NCBI RefSeq assembly: GCF_031181705.1
Contig: NZ_JAPSKN010000017.1
Coordinates: forward strand, 18,878-54,155
Source: Streptomyces sp.
GTDB taxonomy: Bacteria; Actinomycetota; Actinomycetes; Streptomycetales; Streptomycetaceae
DNA length: 35,278 bases
Reading direction: 5' to 3'
Shown here in pieces: positions 34,137 through 35,278 of this stretch. The translations under genes and the position numbers were made by a program. The first letter of the stretch is position 1; the number at the start of each line of letters is the position of its first letter. The notes beneath the pieces are model-generated. The model was not told where the DNA came from and ran no database searches. It saw only the letters and a program-made list of their open reading frames with translations.

Positions 34137-34868
34137 GTGACGTCGCTCGACAAGCCGACCGAAGAGAATTCTGCGGACGACGCCCGGGCGGTGACCGAGG
34201 CCGCCCTGTTCGAGGCGTTCGGCGGCGTGCGGGGCATGGTCGAGACGGTGGTGCCCGGCCTGCTCTTCGTCACCATCTACACGATCAACAAGGACCTGCA
34301 CCTGTCGGCGATCGCGGCGCTGGCCGTGTCGCTGGTGCTGGTCGTGGTCCGGCTGGTGATGAAGGACACCGTCAAGCACGCCTTCAGCGGTGTCTTCGGT
34401 GTGGCCTTCGGTGTCGTCTTCGCGATGATGACCGGCAACGCCAAGGACTTCTACCTGCCCGGCATGCTCTACACGCTGGGCCTCGGGCTCGCGTACGTGA
34501 TCACGGCCGTGTGCGGGGTGCCGCTGATCGGGCTGATCCTCGGCCCGGTCTTCAAGGAGAACCTCTCCTGGCGCACCCGGAACCCGGGGCGCAAGAAGGC
34601 GTACACGAAGGCCAGTTACGCCTGGGGCGCCATCCTGCTCGCCAAGTGCGCGATCCTCTTCCCGCTGTACTGGTGGGCCGACACGACGCAGCTGGGCTGG
34701 GTGCTGGTCGCCCTGAAGATCCCGCCCTTCCTGCTCGCGGTGTGGCTGACCTGGGTCTTCCTGGCCAAGGCGCCCGCGCCGATCGACGTGTTCGCGGAGA
34801 TGGAGGCGGAGGAGAAGGCCGCCGAGGAGAGGGAACGGCAGGCCGCGGCCCGCTCCGCCGAGCAGTGA
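34137..34868 (+). CDS. DUF3159 family integral membrane protein
   Basis: Protein of 243 residues. A soluble N-terminus (AVTEAALFEAFGGVRGMVETVVPG, the family hallmark) is followed by about six membrane segments (about 38-52, 54-74, 83-100, 108-138, 160-180, 186-210). A charged C-terminal helix rich in Glu, Arg and Ala ends it (AEMEAEEKAAEERERQAAA). It is the Rv2693c family, of unknown function. The GTG at 34137 is 3 nt after the OB-fold stop, so the two are co-translated. It is convergent with the trkA-like gene, an arrangement also found around Rv2693c/ceoC. A transport or membrane-scaffold role is only a guess. Confidence 0.9.
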   Translation: MTSLDKPTEENSADDARAVTEAALFEAFGGVRGMVETVVPGLLFVTIYTINKDLHLSAIAALAVSLVLVVVRLVMKDTVKHAFSGVFGVAFGVVFAMMTGNAKDFYLPGMLYTLGLGLAYVITAVCGVPLIGLILGPVFKENLSWRTRNPGRKKAYTKASYAWGAILLAKCAILFPLYWWADTTQLGWVLVALKIPPFLLAVWLTWVFLAKAPAPIDVFAEMEAEEKAAEERERQAAARSAEQ

Positions 34869-34977
34869 TCCCGCTGAGCTGAGTGACGGACAGGGACCCC
34901 GCTGAGCTGAGTGGCGGGCGGGGTCCTCGCCGATCTGGTGACGGGCAGCGATCCCGCAGAACTGAGTGGAGGGGCGT
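34867..34977. repeat. Four degenerate tandem repeats with a 28-bp period
   Basis: Units start at 34867, 34895, 34923 and 34950. The core of units 1 and 2 is CCCGCTGAGCTGAGTG; unit 4 reads CCCGCAGAACTGAGTG; unit 3 is the most diverged. The first unit overlaps the DUF3159 stop codon, and the array ends at the terminator. Confidence 0.75.
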
Positions 34978-34999
34978 CCCGCGTGGTGCGGGACGCCCC
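34971..34999. terminator. Bidirectional terminator between the DUF3159 and trkA-like genes
   Basis: A perfect 12-bp stem, GGGGCGTCCCGC (34971-34982) with GCGGGACGCCCC (34988-34999), has a 5-nt loop, between convergent genes. Confidence 0.85.
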
Positions 35000-35021
35000 T
35001 TCCGTGTGTCTGCCCGGCCCG

Positions 35022-35278
35022 TCAGCTCGCCGCGCTGTCCCGGCGTACCGACAACAGGTCCTCCAGCTGTTCCTCACGGGCCTGCGCGGCCACGAAGAGG
35101 AGTTCGTCGCCCGCCTCCAGGGAGTCCTCCCGGGAGGGGGTCAGGACGCGCGTGCCGCGGATGATCGTGACCAGGGACGTGTCCTCGGGCCACTCGACGT
35201 CGCCCACCTGCGTGCCGGCCAGGGCCGACTCCTCCGGCAGGGTCAGCTCGACGAGGTTGGCGTCGCCGTGGCTGAAGC
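35022..35278 (-). CDS. TrkA-family potassium uptake regulator, C-terminal part only
   Basis: Eighty-five codons of the 3' end lie in the window; the start is beyond the right edge. The visible part is an RCK_C (TrkA_C) domain: NLVELTLPEESALAGTQVGD, SLVTIIRGTRVLTPSREDSLEAGDELLFVAAQAREEQLEDLL. Such domains bind small ligands that gate potassium channels or transporters; RCK_C domains are known c-di-AMP receptors. The N-terminal NAD-binding RCK_N domain is not in view. Next to DUF3159 this corresponds to ceoC/ceoB (Rv2692/Rv2691) of M. tuberculosis, so it is probably one of a trkA pair. Confidence 0.87.
   Translation of the reverse strand, partial: FSHGDANLVELTLPEESALAGTQVGDVEWPEDTSLVTIIRGTRVLTPSREDSLEAGDELLFVAAQAREEQLEDLLSVRRDSAAS

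Noticed and set aside
34867..34977. A CRISPR array, because of the 28-bp period
   Set aside because: The repeats are contiguous and diverged, with no unique spacers and no cas genes.

Overview
The window is chromosomal DNA of a Streptomyces, or a very close actinobacterial relative. The GC content is very high with third-position G/C bias, and GTG and TTG starts are common. The gene set is typical of the genus: SepH, CutRS, a GNAT/acyl-CoA-synthetase-like Pat, an actinobacterial-type ferrochelatase, and a c-di-AMP (ydaO-type) riboswitch ahead of an M23 peptidase. The species cannot be told from this sequence. No tRNA, rRNA, transposase, integrase or CRISPR array was seen, so this looks like core chromosome rather than an accessory island.

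Layout. 1-2393 (-): topoisomerase IV subunit A (ParC), cut by the window edge. 2612-5385 (+): two overlapping M16 peptidase-like genes, the first with a zinc site and the second without, then a strong terminator. 5586-6544 (+): c-di-AMP riboswitch and secreted M23 peptidase. 6732-7895: a GntR/FCD regulator converging on ptsH (HPr). 8069-13472 (+): Pat-like acetyltransferase, then a DUF5998 protein / nucleotide phosphodiesterase / thymidine kinase run. 13503-14306 (-): tandem VOC protein. 14560-15411 (+): sulfurtransferase, convergent with sepH (15475-16521, -). 16794-17489 (+): what looks like a frameshifted membrane-protein gene. 17413-19930 (-): MFS transporter overlapping an FAD-linked sugar-lactone-type oxidase. 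20103-22054 (+): coproporphyrin ferrochelatase and inositol-monophosphatase-family gene.

From about 21.2 kb to the right edge the gene order resembles the Mycobacterium tuberculosis suhB-Rv2699c-Rv2698-dut-Rv2696c-Rv2694c-Rv2693c-ceoC region: IMPase, DUF4193, DUF3093 (opposite strand), dut, DUF3710, OB-fold protein, DUF3159, and TrkA on the opposite strand. In this window it is interrupted by CutRS, a 323-residue protein of unknown function, a PaaI-type thioesterase, a secreted alginate-lyase-like protein and a KdpDE two-component system without kdpFABC in view.

Working themes: cell envelope and division (riboswitch-controlled M23 peptidase, SepH, CutRS); potassium and c-di-AMP (riboswitch, KdpD with a USP domain, TrkA C-terminal domain); nucleotide hygiene (dUTPase, thymidine kinase, phosphodiesterase); and central carbon and acyl-CoA control (HPr, Pat). 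The features most worth a second look are the riboswitch, the frameshifted gene at 17.2 kb, four 28-bp-period degenerate repeats after the DUF3159 gene, a 19-bp direct repeat after the IMPase gene, and a recurring -10-like hexamer 6 to 8 nt before start codons that suggests many leaderless genes. Nothing in the window is convincingly a new multi-gene system.
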